Assembly (NCBI RefSeq): GCF_950023065.1 | Contig: NC_088679.1 | Location: 70,990,001-71,054,000 of the forward strand | DNA length: 64,000 nucleotides | Reading direction: 5' to 3' | Source of the DNA: Planococcus citri | Taxonomy: Eukaryota; Arthropoda; Insecta; Hemiptera; Pseudococcidae | Position numbers and translations under genes: made by a program | The notes under the pieces: generated by a model | Databases searched by the model: none | Told to the model about the DNA's origin: nothing | The model's input: only the letters and a program-made list of their open reading frames with translations | In this document: positions 21,951 to 33,349 of the stretch, piece after piece | Layout of the letters: each line of letters begins with the position of its first letter | How positions within the stretch are numbered: position 1 is the first letter of the stretch

Positions 21951-24040
21951 GAATTTAGCAGAGTGTTGCTGATTTTTTTTTTTTGGGGGGGGGAGTGTTT
22001 ATAATTTGCAGGGTTTGATAGAAATGGAACCTAGTTTTTGAAAAATCGACAATTTTTTTTTCTATGGACATTTTCATTAATCAGTCAACTTATTCATTCC
22101 CCCCTCCCTCCCTCCCAAAAAACTCCAGAACTTGTAAACATTGATTGCATTGTCACCAATTAAATTTTTATTTGATGTTAACACCAATTTATTATCAAAA
22201 AACCATTTCTAATTACTCAAAAATAATGTTCGATTGTTTGTTTTTTCTGTTTCAGGTATGTTGCTGGTTCATTTTACTTACATTGACAGGTATTTTCTTA
22301 TGTTCATTGTTCAATTTTTCAAACCCATTGTAAGAATAATTTAAAAGCTCTGCATTTCGAGTCTCAATATCCTGCACTCATTGTCTCTAAAATGGGTCAG
22401 TATATGAAAATGTAGGTACCTCGAAAACGAAATCATGTTATACAAGGGCTGTATTGTACTATGTAGGTATACGTAAATGTACCTACGCAAGATGCGCTTC
22501 TACTCGTTCACTTTGTAGGTTACTACATCTTACATATATATGTATCGCAGGGACGATGGTACGATAATCGTAGCTGTTATGTCTCCCCGGGGTGGTATAT
22601 TACTGTGCCATTAGATAGCAGACACTCGTAACCAATGTGGGGTTCAGACGACGTTGCGAATACGTATTCGTGGAAAGTTGAGAGTTGCAGAATCGTGTAC
22701 TTCATACTTTAAAATTTGAATTAATCATTGTCAAGAGAAGAGAACTGAGAATGTGGGTAATTCTCTTGGCGTTAGAAAAGAGTTATTTGAAAGTAGAAGT
22801 ACCTATAGTGTAGTGTTTTCCCATGCAATAGTTAGCTGCCATGGAAGAGGGAGTAGAAGGAGGGAGGGAGTGAATTACTCGGATTAAAACGTGTCTGCAG
22901 ATTTGGAATGTTTGGAGAAATAGAACGAGGCCAGGATGGGAAATTTTAGAAACATTGTGAAATTTGTTTGATTTTGGATCGATACACTTGATAAGCTTTT
23001 TTTTTAACCTCAAGTTGTTTTATTGCTTTATTTCAAGATGAAATTTTTTCGTAAAATTTGTCCATGATGATTTGATTGCTGCTGATGCTCCTTAATAACC
23101 TTCATTTTTTTCTTCTGGAAAGCATCTTTTCCTCTCGCTCTTCGCCCCCAAAAAAATCCACATATTTTTTGAGATGTTTGAAAATTGCGGTAGGTACCTT
23201 TTTTTGGAGGGGGGGGGGTAAGCTTTTTCAAGTCTACTTTGAAGAAAAGTATAAGATCGATGAGATTAAGGAATTCCATGAAATGCCATAAAAATTTGAA
23301 AGAAGAAGAATTCGGATAGCAGATCAAGGGTAGAGAGTTTCATTCAAAAATTATTGAAAGTCGAAAAATATCAATTTTACAAAAAAAGTTCGGTACATAG
23401 AAAAGAAGATCATGGGATGCCAAAATTGATGGATGGAGGAAAATTTAGCTTTTTGAAATTTTTTCGGTAACCCAAACATCATTTTTTGACCTCTCGTATT
23501 CGAAATTTTGAAGAAATATAATTTACTTATTTTACGTGTTTGTCAGACCGGCTTCTAATATTTTTGCTTCTTTCGAGTTTTAAAATAGAGCTAGATCAGA
23601 ATAATCTCCTCTTTCCTCCTTGATGCAGAAAATTTGAAAAAAAGTCAAAATTCAAATTTTTGGATTTTAAGAATTTAGTAAGAACCACGTCGTTGTACTC
23701 AAAATTTTTTGGCGTCTAAAGTTGGCCAAATTTCTATTTTGGCAGCCTGATTTTTCATAAAATTAAGGGAAAACTTTTATGGTCCAAGAAATTCAATTTT
23801 TTAATCGGTTTTATCACTTTGAGAACATTTTTTCAGCCGCACTCATTTTAACAGAATTCGCTCAAATTTGGTAAGGAGATGATCTCAACTCAAAATTTGA
23901 GTAAGTATAAGTCCAAATTTTCAGAACAGGGTAGACAGGGGTGAAAATGGTCAAAAAAGGCAAAATTTGAATTATTCGATAGGATAACATGTAGTACAGC
24001 ATATCCAAAAATCAGCGTTATTAAATAATTTGGGGGGGGG
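21951..24040. other. AT-rich non-coding stretch with G runs
   Basis: No supported gene. Plus-strand G runs occur near 21,985, 23,208 and 24,032. The segment 22,400-22,800 is more complex, with self-complementary words such as GTAGGTATAC near 22,462 and a CCCCGGGG-like site near 22,587, and may be a small island. The antiparallel frames at 23,028-23,327 do not resemble proteins. Confidence 0.35.
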
Positions 24041-24044
24041 GAAT

Positions 24045-24750
24045 TTGTTTTTTTTTGTCTTTTTCTCCTTAAAAAACCTAAATTTGTTGGTTTTTATGGA
24101 AAAAATCCATATAGAAGTCCCACCCTTGAAGTAGCTGGGCTCGAATATGCCTGTGAAAGATGTTTTCCTACAATTTTCTCACTCCCGCCTCTCCTTTCTT
24201 TTATCATTTGTTGACTTTTATGAAAAAAAATTCACAAAAGTCCCTGGTACCCCCAAAGTAGGATATGGCTCTTATTTATGCTTGTGAAAGTGTTTGAATT
24301 TTTTTACAGTTTTGTTCTTTCGCTTTCATTTCCCCCTCCCTAAATTTGATGATTTTCATGAAAAAAATCCCTGACAGTTTTAGCCCACCAACTCGAAATG
24401 AAGTTATGCTGGGACCCTCTCCTCTTCCACAATTAAAAAAAAATCAGAAATTGAAAAAAATACAATTTGTTCTAAAATTTTACGGTTTTGCGTCAGAACT
24501 TTTCTCAATAATTCCCTTTTTGAAAAAAAAACATCTACTGGTCCCCAAGCTATTTTGAACCCGTGTATGCCCAGTGGAGCACTCCTCCAAATTTGAAAAA
24601 AAAAAATCATTTTAAAAAAAAGAAATCTAGATTGAAGTTTGTAATTATTTTTTTTGAAAATTCATCATTTTTGGTCAGAATCTTTCTAAATAACCCTCTT
24701 TTCAATAAAAAAAACCTACCATGGCGTCTCAATTAATATTGATACTTTTG
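24045..24750 (+). repeat. Degenerate tandem array, period about 140 bp
   Basis: Units near 24,080, 24,215 and 24,345 share a TTTGWTGATTTTYATGAAAAAAATYC-type word, a TCCCTGGTACCCCCAAAGTA-like word and TATGCYTGTGAAAG. Two later more diverged units follow to about 24,740 (CCCTCTTTTCAATAAAAAAA and ACCTACC... GGCG). Confidence 0.5.
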
Positions 24751-25860
24751 TGTATGACGACTCAGTTGTTGAAAATTATTTGTTGGGGGAGGGGGAGCTT
24801 TTCTCTTAAAAAGAGATCTATGTATTCAGAAGAATTCTAACCATACGTGAAAAATTAAAAAGAAAAAAAAGGTTTGCAGACTTCAATTTTTTTATTTTTT
24901 CGAAGCTTGAGAGGCTCTTTGCACAAAAACCAGCATTTTTGAGGGTATCGAGGAAGTTTTTTTGTTTTTTGAAAACTGGGTTATTTTGAAGAATTTGTAC
25001 GCAGAAATGGGGAAATTATTCGCCCTATTTGTACTCTTGTTTGATTCGTTCCATTTTTCCTGATTTTTTCCAACTGAGGGGGAGAGAACAGAACTGTTTT
25101 TTTTTTTTGGAGAAAAGGAATTATTGGAAGAATTAAATTTTTGTGATTTTTTTACATTCGAAGGATAAATACTTAAGATGTGTTTTTTGGGATATTTCGA
25201 TTGTTAAAAAGTGAATTTTTGCACTTTTTTTGGGCAATTTTTTGGTCCTGTTTTATCACTGGAGCTCCTACTCCCCTTCATTGATCTACGAGGCTGAAAT
25301 TTGGCCCGTATCTTCAAAGGGTATCCTAGATGTGCTTTTTGGGGGAGATTTGATTTTTCAACTTCCTCTAGCTGAAAACAGAGTATTTTCATGCCTCTCT
25401 CAACGGGCCTTAAACTTAGATCATTGTTCTGAAGACTCCTCTTAATTACCCAAGCAGGGGTCAATTTCTTTATATGAGAATTTGTGGCTCGATTCAGTTA
25501 TTGAAGTGTGCTTTATGAATGATGAGTTAAGCAGTCTTATGATGATGGCGAATTGACAAAATTAATGGGACAGATTTACTCGATAAATTGCGAGTCATTA
25601 AAAAAAATAGCTTTAATTTTTTCCATTAATTATTCAATTTTTTTTTGCTCCAAAATGATCAGTTTACTCAACAAAAGACCTCTTTGCACAACATTACAAA
25701 AACTTTCCAATAATTTTCCCTTCCTTCGTTATCAACGCAATAAATTCGACGATTATACATACGTGAAAAAAACCCAACACCATCCACAATCTACCCATTC
25801 GAGAAAAAAACCACAACTAAAACAACCCTCTGAATATCGAAACAAATTCGCCCATTGAAT
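24751..25860. other. AT-rich non-coding stretch
   Basis: Holds one unit of the 170-bp family (24,880-25,060). The segment 25,250-25,450 is better mixed and gives frames of 71 and 86 codons on opposite strands, neither with a recognisable domain. The 101-codon frame at 25,553-25,858 is low in complexity. No gene is called. Confidence 0.35.
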
Positions 25861-28150
25861 CGAACACAACCCGGCATCTCAACCTATAAGACAGCAAACC
25901 ATTCTATGCAAATTGAACGCCATCCCAGTGGAAAATTTGCTCGAGCTCGACACTGGCAGCGATATACGAGCATTGGTCGTAAATACGTAAACGTATAAAA
26001 CCACCGACCAAGATGCATAGACTGTCAGCGTTATCGTATCGAGAATATTAATAAAGCGAATTACCTAAAAATGATTCTATATTCGTACAACGAAGATGAG
26101 CAAGACGACAACGACGACGAGTCGACGATGATGAATTAAGAAAGCTACGACTACGACCAAGCTAGAACGTAAGACGGAAAACACATAATGAGAAATTTTC
26201 CACCGCCATCATCGAGGAGGAAACTCCGAACGTCGACCTTTTTAATAATATCTCGAAAATATTCGACCGCAAGAGCAAAATATAGATACTCGAAGCTCGA
26301 CGAGTTGGATTCGTACAGGAAATAGACGACGAGAAAATTTTACATCGTTTGAGAACGGAAGAAGAACGATTGAATTATAATTTATGTGTAGAAAAAATAC
26401 GATTATTTTGGTAGATATTTTGAGATATATTTTTGTATTCGTTTGATAATTCGTATCTATACTTTTAATATCCGCCCACCCTCGTTTCGAGCTAATACCA
26501 GGTACCTATTTAATAAGTTATTACTTAGGTAGGAAAAATATCAGTTGATTTTATCGTATTTTTGGGTGGAGTAGATTTTAGTAATTAGGATATTTGGTCG
26601 GCTGCGACACGAGCTAGTTTTTATTCGACGATGTCGTTCGTTCGTTGGTCCCTGTTGGCATTACGTTAACTTTACCTATCGTGTAATTTTTATCAGTCTG
26701 CCAGATCAATGTAAACGAATCGCATTAATTAACGTCTAAAAGTACAACATGTGATTGTTATATTCCAGTCCCGGCCAAAATGAGGCAAACAGGACATCCC
26801 AATCACAGAGAGAAATATCGACTGGAAATTTTCAAACTGGGTGAACGTTCGAACGCCTCATCGTAAACTTTTTCCATGTTTATTTTACCCGCGAAAAGAA
26901 ATTTAGTATGACTAGACTTGTCAAGATGACATCGACGAGCAACCGCGACAGCCTCATTTTCCCTCGAGAGCTTCATTTTTTTTTAGCTTTAAATGAAATT
27001 TGAGCCGTTAATTTGGAGAAAAATGGCGTCAGTACAAAGTTCAGCCTGGTCTCGTGACGATGATTAAATGTAGGCAAGTTTTTCGCGACCTCGTCTACCT
27101 GCTCTTTCCATTCGCGAAGAAGCAGATGACAAGAAGATTTATTACGAATATCGAGAATGATTTTTTCCAACACAACAACAACAACGACTTGGGGGAATCT
27201 ATACGAAGGAGGATTGTGATTTGACATCTCTGTCGATGGTACGAGTAAATAAAAATGGCGAACCATTCGATAGGTAGTACTTTTTACTATAAAGAAACCA
27301 AATTGCTGCGAACTTTATTGACGAATAAAACAAAAGTATATTGTGGATGCGAAACGAACGTATAGATACACAGTCGAGCCTGATGCGTTGGTAATTTTAA
27401 AACAATTCGGTTGCGGTTTCGTTTCCAATTGAAATACGAGAATCAATTTTTTATTCAATATAACCAACGAGAAAGGTGTACCTTTATCATGAGCTCTTTG
27501 CTATTTGAATGGGAAATTTCTTTCTTTCGGTGACTTATACTGAATTGTAAATGGTCCTGTTTGAAGAAGGAAAGTCATTTTCGACGCGTTTCACCGTATA
27601 ACAAAGTACCAAACGTTGATAATATTGGAATGTGACCAGCAAGTAAATCGACGTTTGTTTTTTACCACTTTGTCTGCTCCATTTTGCTGCGCGAATCGAA
27701 CTCGAAGCTCTGTTGTGTTATTGGTGATTCGTCGCCTATGCCTGCTTTGAGGCCTTTTTTTTGCTTCATTCGGATGTATGTTTATTATTGTCTACTCGAA
27801 GGCAGAATTCGTTAATGTTATTTTTACGAACCTTTTCGATGAAAAATTAATTCCTTAGGCGATGATGGAAAATTTCCACTAGGGTGATGCTATAATGCTG
27901 GGTTCTTTAGTAGGTACTAAGATACCGGAAGATGTTAATTGTTAGAGAATTTTCTATGACACGTGTCCGTCACAAAGAACCTGGAATTGATTTAGTTGCG
28001 CCGAGTCTGCTTTTATCTCTTTCTCTAGGGAAAGCTGCAGTTTATATACGAGTAGTTTGAAATTTCGAGGGGAAAGTTTTGCGAGTGGATGGAGGCTCGC
28101 CTTGGGTCGCAAAAAAGCCTCGAATAAACGTTTGTGTAGTTTTTTTTATG
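25861..28150. other. CG-dinucleotide-bearing complex island 5 (longest)
   Basis: About 2.3 kb of complex sequence with GACGACAACGACGACGAG near 26,104-26,121 and many TCGA words. The only frame of note (26,973-27,266 minus, 97 codons) includes a valine run from a CAACAA-type microsatellite and no domain. Its length makes it a good place to look for a promoter or untranslated exon. Confidence 0.4.
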
Positions 28151-29240
28151 CGTCGTTATTTGAGATCTTAATTAATTTTTTTCCGAATGAAATTACAAAA
28201 TAGAGGGAGAGTTTCGTGCTTCTGTTTGCCTTCTCCCTCGTGATGATTTTATATCAAAAGAAGCTTTTGATTGTGTCATTTTCAGTGTTTATTAAATAAC
28301 GAGATGTATTTTGAGCCCGGAGAAACTTTCATTAGGGTATGAAGTTCCATGCAAAATTAATGGTATTATTTTTTGGAAGATGATTGTTTTAATTTAGGAA
28401 TAAGGGAATTTAATTTTGCAAAAATAATCATTGGCGAAGAGACCTCTACGATCAGTCAATTCTGATTGAGATGAAATTTTGGTCATTGAAAGAACGTGCC
28501 CATTCATACCTTGGAATCGAATTTTGAGCTAACGAATTTGATTTTCCTATTTTTGGCGAATTTTTGAAAATGGCCCAAATAACTCATCGAAAATTTTAAT
28601 TTTCTGCAAAAAGAGTAAATCTCGAGGGGAAAATCTGATAGAATTGATTTTCAGACTAAATTCGATCCATGGAATCAGTTGCCAGCATTTTTGAGCTGAT
28701 CTGGTATCATAAACAAAAGTTGTCATTTCTGGTGATATGATTTTAATATGGAACTCTCAGTCAGAAAAATAAAAAAAATAAAAGAAAATTTTCAAAATAT
28801 TTTTAGGAGGGAGGGAGGAGGGAGAGGGATTTAACTTGAAAGGAGAGTTCTTTAAAGGAACTCTGACACAGAAACTGGACATTTTTGGAAAACTTCTACC
28901 AAATTTTACTCTTTTTTTTAGAGAGCAGAAATTTTTTCAATTTTAGGGGCTCTGTAGAGGAAGACCAATACAGCTTAAGGATGAATTACATCCAAATTAA
29001 CTAGACAGAAATCGCAACAAAAAGAAATGTGAACTGAATTTTGTTTAAAAAAAGTTCAAGTAAATATGGAAAAATGCATCAAAAAATTACTCAGAAAAAA
29101 TTATTTTGAAGCCCTAAAAGAATTCCAAACTACTTACATAGGTGCATATGAATTTCCACCCATATTTGAAATTGTCACAAGAAAACTCATCAAATTCAGC
29201 ACTAAGAAACTCATTTTGAAAGCCATATTGAACATTCATG
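28151..29240. other. AT-rich stretch left of the transposon cluster
   Basis: Contains a diverged unit of the 170-bp family near 28,830-29,000. A 69-codon frame (29,066-29,275 plus) starts MEKCIKKLLRKNYFEALKEF and is more protein-like than most here. Its last codons run into the inverted repeat starting at 29,243, and it matches no family I know. It is not called as a gene. Confidence 0.35.
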
Positions 29241-29242
29241 CG

Positions 29243-30202
29243 CAGTTGGGTGAAAATCTGCCCTTCTGCCAATAAAAACGCCTAAAGAGCAGTTCAATTG
29301 GAGTTTTATACTTAAATGCCAATTCATGGGCGTAATTTGAAGTGACTTTTCAGGTTGTTACATTTTCTGCGCCTCAGAAAAAAATTTCTGCTAAAAAACC
29401 CGCTACAAGAATATTTTGTAGCGTATTTTTGTTGCGTAAGGGCGCTACACTTTTAAATTGAGGGCATATTTCTGCATGTTGAAAGAAACCAGCTACAGAA
29501 TAATAATGCTACGAGAATGTTTAGTAGCACATTTATTCGCATACTCACTGAAAAATGCGTGTAAATGTGGTATTTTACGTGTGTGTTTTAGCTTAGTATA
29601 TAAATACTTATTCTCTTGATATCATCTGCCCCGATGGTTAGGGTATGAGAGTTCTCGCTCTCTGATCTGGAGACCCGAGTTCGATCCCTGGCTGAGCCAA
29701 AAAATTTTTCATGAACTAACAGCAGTGGCAGATTTTTACGCTTCAATGCAGAAAAACCAAATACACGCTGATTAATGGGCAGATATGTACTGGGGGACTA
29801 CCAGTTATTAGCCGAGCTAACAGATAGTGCACGCCATCTGTTAGCAGAATCAAAAAGCTGAAACTGGTTCGAGTGTCTATAGAGGTCAACACTGAGGAGC
29901 TCAGGGTCTCCAAACTACCCGGCTAGCTCCAAGGTGCTTGTGTAGATGTCACTAGTAAGCAACGGGAAACTACTAGTGGAAGCTCGAAAATAAATTTCCA
30001 TGAGATACGTCATCAACGCGATAGAGGCAACACCAACATAAAGGATGTTAGCCCAAATACCCAATTCGGCATAAGGGTACGCGTTGATTTGTATGCGATA
30101 CCACCACGAGTGGTTACACGACTCGATGATGATGTATTGGTGTAAAATGCCAGAATTCCTGCCCTTGTTTTTATTTAGGGTAAGGGCAGATTTTCACCCA
30201 AC
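29243..30202. mobile_element. 960-bp TIR element with an internal tRNA-like segment
   Basis: The left end CAGTTGGGTGAAAATCTGCC (29,243-29,262) recurs inverted at the right end, 30,183-30,202. Similarity continues inward for about 38 bp including an AATAAAAAC word. The flanks share TTCAT (left at 29,235-29,239, right at 30,207-30,211) if two extra bases are counted in each end, an imperfect target duplication. There is no transposase frame. The right half holds a tRNA-like pol III promoter and SINE-like body (listed separately), so either a SINE inserted into the element or the element arose around one. Confidence 0.7.
29627..30143 (+). mobile_element. tRNA-derived SINE-like segment
   Basis: TGCCCCGATGGTTAGGGTAT (from 29,627) gives an A-box-like word at about 29,635. 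GAGTTCGATCCC (29,677-29,688) is a good pol III B box, about 43 bp on, as in tRNA genes. The anticodon arm can be drawn (GAGAG, loop TTCTCGC, TCTCT). The acceptor and T stems pair poorly, so this is a SINE head rather than a functional tRNA. A non-tRNA body of about 440 bp follows and ends near GATGATGATGTA (30,132-30,143), which resembles the short trinucleotide tail of some LINE/SINE partners. The end position is an estimate. Confidence 0.6.
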
Positions 30203-30278
30203 TGGGTTCATCACAAAAAATTATTTTTAGATCATCCCCACACAAAAAAAATTGAATTCAACTCTAATAAAATCATTT

Positions 30279-31136
30279 GAAGGGCGGTTTTCCAAAAAGC
30301 GATAAGTCAAAAATTATGATTTCGAGATAAATGACGTTTTTAGTGCCCATTTCAAGGCGCGATGCACTTGGAGTATGACACCTATCCTGCATGTTGTATT
30401 GGATCTATCTCAACACGTATGTGTTGGTTTCGTGGTGTAACTCAAGTTTGCAGCGCTTCTGCGGCAGAAAAAGTAAACTGACTTATTGCCTTTTGGAAAA
30501 ACGATTTTTCATGTTTTCATTTATATGATAGAACCAGTGTTGCAAATTGATGTAAGTCAACTCTAATTCACAATACAAAAGTATATGACCAAAAAAATTG
30601 ATTACAAAAAATTTTAACTGTATTTTAAACAAAAATGAAGTACCTATTACAACACTATAAATTGAAAAAAAAGATTTTTGATTAAAAAAAAAAATCTTAC
30701 CACTATTTCGGCAATAAATTTACGAAAAAAATTTTTGATTGAAAAAAAAAATTGTTACCTGCATTTTGGCAATAAAATTGGCAAAAATTAAGTATTTATC
30801 TACAGCACTATCATTTTAAAAAAATGTATCTGCATTTTGGCAATAAAATAAAAACGAAAATATAGTACATATTGCAGTACTATCTATTAAAAAAACCATA
30901 ATCGCAGCTCTATTTTGGCTATAAAAGTAACGAAAACAAAGTAATCATGACTTATTGCGTTTTGGAAAAACGATTGCAATCCGCAACTTACAGAAAAGCT
31001 GGATTGTGCGTAGGTAAATAGGTATTTTGGGTAGGTTAGGCATTAAATAGGTGAGATACGACCTATAGAACACAATGGCGTAAAAAACTCAATTTTCAAA
31101 AAACTTGACTTATCCACTTTTGGAAAACCGCCCTTC
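30279..31136. mobile_element. 858-bp TIR element with ATTT target duplication
   Basis: GAAGGGCGGTTTTCCAAAA begins the element at 30,279 and is exactly repeated inverted at its right end (to 31,136). The repeat then continues as GCGATAAGTCAA on one side and GTGGATAAGTCAA on the other. ATTT flanks it on both sides (30,275-30,278 and 31,137-31,140). Two internal copies of a GACTTATTGCSTTTTGGAAAAACGAT-type word (near 30,480 and 30,951) echo the TIR. There is no transposase. The GAAG terminus, the TTCCAAA word and the RTTAAGTCA/GATAAGTCA word are shared with the element at 11,909-12,162. Confidence 0.85.
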
Positions 31137-31159
31137 ATTTAAAATCAAGTTCCTACCAT

Positions 31160-32811
31160 TACCTACACTTTGCTTCCTTTATGCAGACTACTTTGCACTC
31201 ATAGCACAGTGTGACACATTTGTAGAGGTGGAAGACACACGCTGAATCAGGAAATAGAAGAACTCAATGAATACCATAGAGCCAACCACCTGAGGCCAAA
31301 CCAGAGTTGCAGAGCAGAACTGAACCAGAACAAACTGGAACGCTAAACCCCTAACTTTTGAGAGAATGTTTGCAGAGTGGAACGGAACCTGGAGCAACTT
31401 ACAAAAAATTTACTGGAGCGAAACCTGAACTGAACCGGAATAAAAATATGAGGTTTTAATGCTCCAACCTCACAAAATTTTTTGACCTTTAATGAACATT
31501 TTGCAAGACTGTAGTGTTAATAACACGTGTTTTGGCTGAAATTTTTCCTCAATAAACCAGAAAATTATAACAAGACATGGTAAATGACATGAAATAGACC
31601 ATTTTCAGCTCATAAAAATTCAAATCCTGAACAGTCAAAACACCAAGTAAAACCTTCCAAATTTCATTGGGTGTTTTTGGTGCTTCTTTTTCATGAGATG
31701 GACTTTAAATTTCATTAAAACACTCTAAATTCAACCATTTTTCAAAATGTTGGGTATTTCAACTTCAATTTTTGCTCGGGACACAAAAATTCTGACGTAC
31801 TCTGAATGTAACCTTCTCTAAAACAAAAAAGAAAAGTCAGAGCGGAACGGAAGGTTAAACCAGAATGGAACGATATTTTTAAGCGGAGTGGAACGATATA
31901 AGAAACCTGAACAGAACTATTTTTCATGGTGGCGCAGAACCCTGAACCCGGAACAAAATTCATTCTGCTCCGCAACACTGGGCCAAACCCATCAAAGACA
32001 CAAACCTGTTCTTTCTACCTGCAAAACCATGAGAGGTCAAGAGACAGCTCAACATGCAATGGGGAAACACTGCATTAAATCACACCGACCACCCCAAATA
32101 CCTAGGAGTGACCTTGGATAGATCACTCACCTACTGACAACACTGTGAAAAGACTAAAATGAAAGTGGCAGCAAGAACAAACCTGATCTGAAAGCTGGTA
32201 GGCAGCAGATGGGGAGCTAAACCACATGTCCTGCATACATCAACACTAGTACTGTTTATTCAGTTGCAGAATATGCATGCCCAGTAGATATGGGGACAAT
32301 CAGCGCATGCTAAAAAAGTAGATGTACCCCTAAGCGAAGCCTGTCAATTGGTTGTCAGCTGTCTCAGGCCAACTCCTCTTACAGCTCTGCATCATTTCGC
32401 AGTGATTGCACCACCGGAACTCCCTATACCCCATGTATGGCTACAATGAATTACCAGAGAGCAGACTAAAATCCAGACACAGTTTCCTGATAAGTGATGA
32501 GAATGGTAAATGAATTAAGCATTCCTACCAAATTTGAGCGCTGTCAGATCTGGAATACAGCGCCAAGAAGCACTACTATGAGCAAATTCCTACAACCTCT
32601 GGAAAACGCTGAATAGATTGAGAAGTGGAACAACACGCTCAAAATCCAACTTGTACAGATGGCACTTGACTGATGATGATCTATGCGAATGCGGTGAGGT
32701 ACATAACGACAGACAGACAGACACCCTTTTAAGTGTCGATTATACGGTGACTTCAATGTGGACAAACTGAACCAGACAATTGATGATGAGGGGATGAAGT
32801 TGGTCTTTTAA
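31160..32811 (+). pseudogene. Decayed second non-LTR retrotransposon, RT and C-terminal domain, split by a hAT element
   Basis: Shifting plus-strand frames give TLY-ADY (catalytic YADD changed to YADY at 31,180-31,191), VEVEDT, ELNEYHRANHLRP up to 31,301, then PSKTQTCSF from 31,989. Later come HPKYLGVTLDRSLTY (about 32,090-32,135), KLVGSRWGAKPHVL, SEACQLVV..LRPTPLTALHHFA, and LYRWHLTDDDLCECGE (about 32,650-32,700), the start of a C-terminal CxC..H..C knuckle. Numerous stops and frameshifts show it is dead. It is a different family from the LINE at 15.8-18.2 kb and has decayed more. The 5' part is missing; the first recognisable residue is near 31,170. Confidence 0.85.
31302..31980. mobile_element. 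Non-autonomous hAT element with perfect 8-bp target duplication
   Basis: The left end CAGAGTTGCAGAGCAGAA (31,302-31,319) and the inverted right end CAGTGTTGCGGAGCAGAA (ending at 31,980) match at 16 of 18 positions and fit the CAGNGTTGC terminal pattern of the hAT superfamily. GGCCAAAC flanks the element exactly (31,294-31,301 and 31,981-31,988), the 8-bp duplication hAT elements make. At 679 bp with no transposase frame it is non-autonomous. It interrupts the LINE RT: removing it with one duplication copy makes the R-P-N-P-S-K motif continuous. Confidence 0.93.
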
Positions 32812-33349
32812 TATGTTTTGAACACTTCTTTGTATGACTTTTATAAAATTTTACAAAAATGTCATCATCTTTTGTCTCACATTCGTTTGAAAAATCGACG
32901 TGCCATTTTACGAAATTTTCATCTAGTTTAAAACAATTTCACGGTATTTCAAGTTTGAAATTACCGTGTTATAAATTATCACTCGAGTCGAGCCCATAAG
33001 AAGAATAAAATTACTTCAGAATACCAACTCGAGTATTTGAAATTTTTTCCAAGTTTAGTACTCGGCATGCTTACTGAAAAGAAAGAAAAAATACATAAAA
33101 CAAGAGAATTCAGGTATATAAAGATGTTCTCGCACAGTCGATGAAAGTTTCGCAAACGCGTTGTATAAATATAAAGGTCGAGTTGAATTGTAAATTTGAA
33201 AGAAATTTCTGAAATTGTACAAATTGTAGAAGCCTTTCTCTCACAGTTTTGCTATAGGTACGAGTAAGTCGACTAAAAGTTGTTGAAAATTCTTCGAAAG
33301 TGTAAACTAATTTTCGGGAAAAATTCAAACACGATGAGTAAATATTCGA
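32812..33349. other. AT-rich spacer
   Basis: No gene. An imperfect hairpin (CACGGTATTTCAA then TTGAAATTACCGTG, 32,940-32,968) is present. The 81-codon minus-strand frame at 33,110-33,355 has no recognisable domain. Confidence 0.35.

Noticed and set aside
29066..29275. 69-codon frame with a protein-like sequence next to the TIR element
   Set aside because: Its last codons are the transposon's inverted repeat, and I recognise no family; too short to call without a search.
29627..29699. Functional tRNA gene (Glu-CTC-like anticodon loop)
   Set aside because: A and B boxes are present but the acceptor and T stems do not pair properly and the variable region is too long; a SINE head is more likely.
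30536..30560. A second hAT end (CAGTGTTGCAAATTG)
   Set aside because: No inverted partner end or 8-bp duplication was found; it is probably chance or a relic within the 30.3-kb element.
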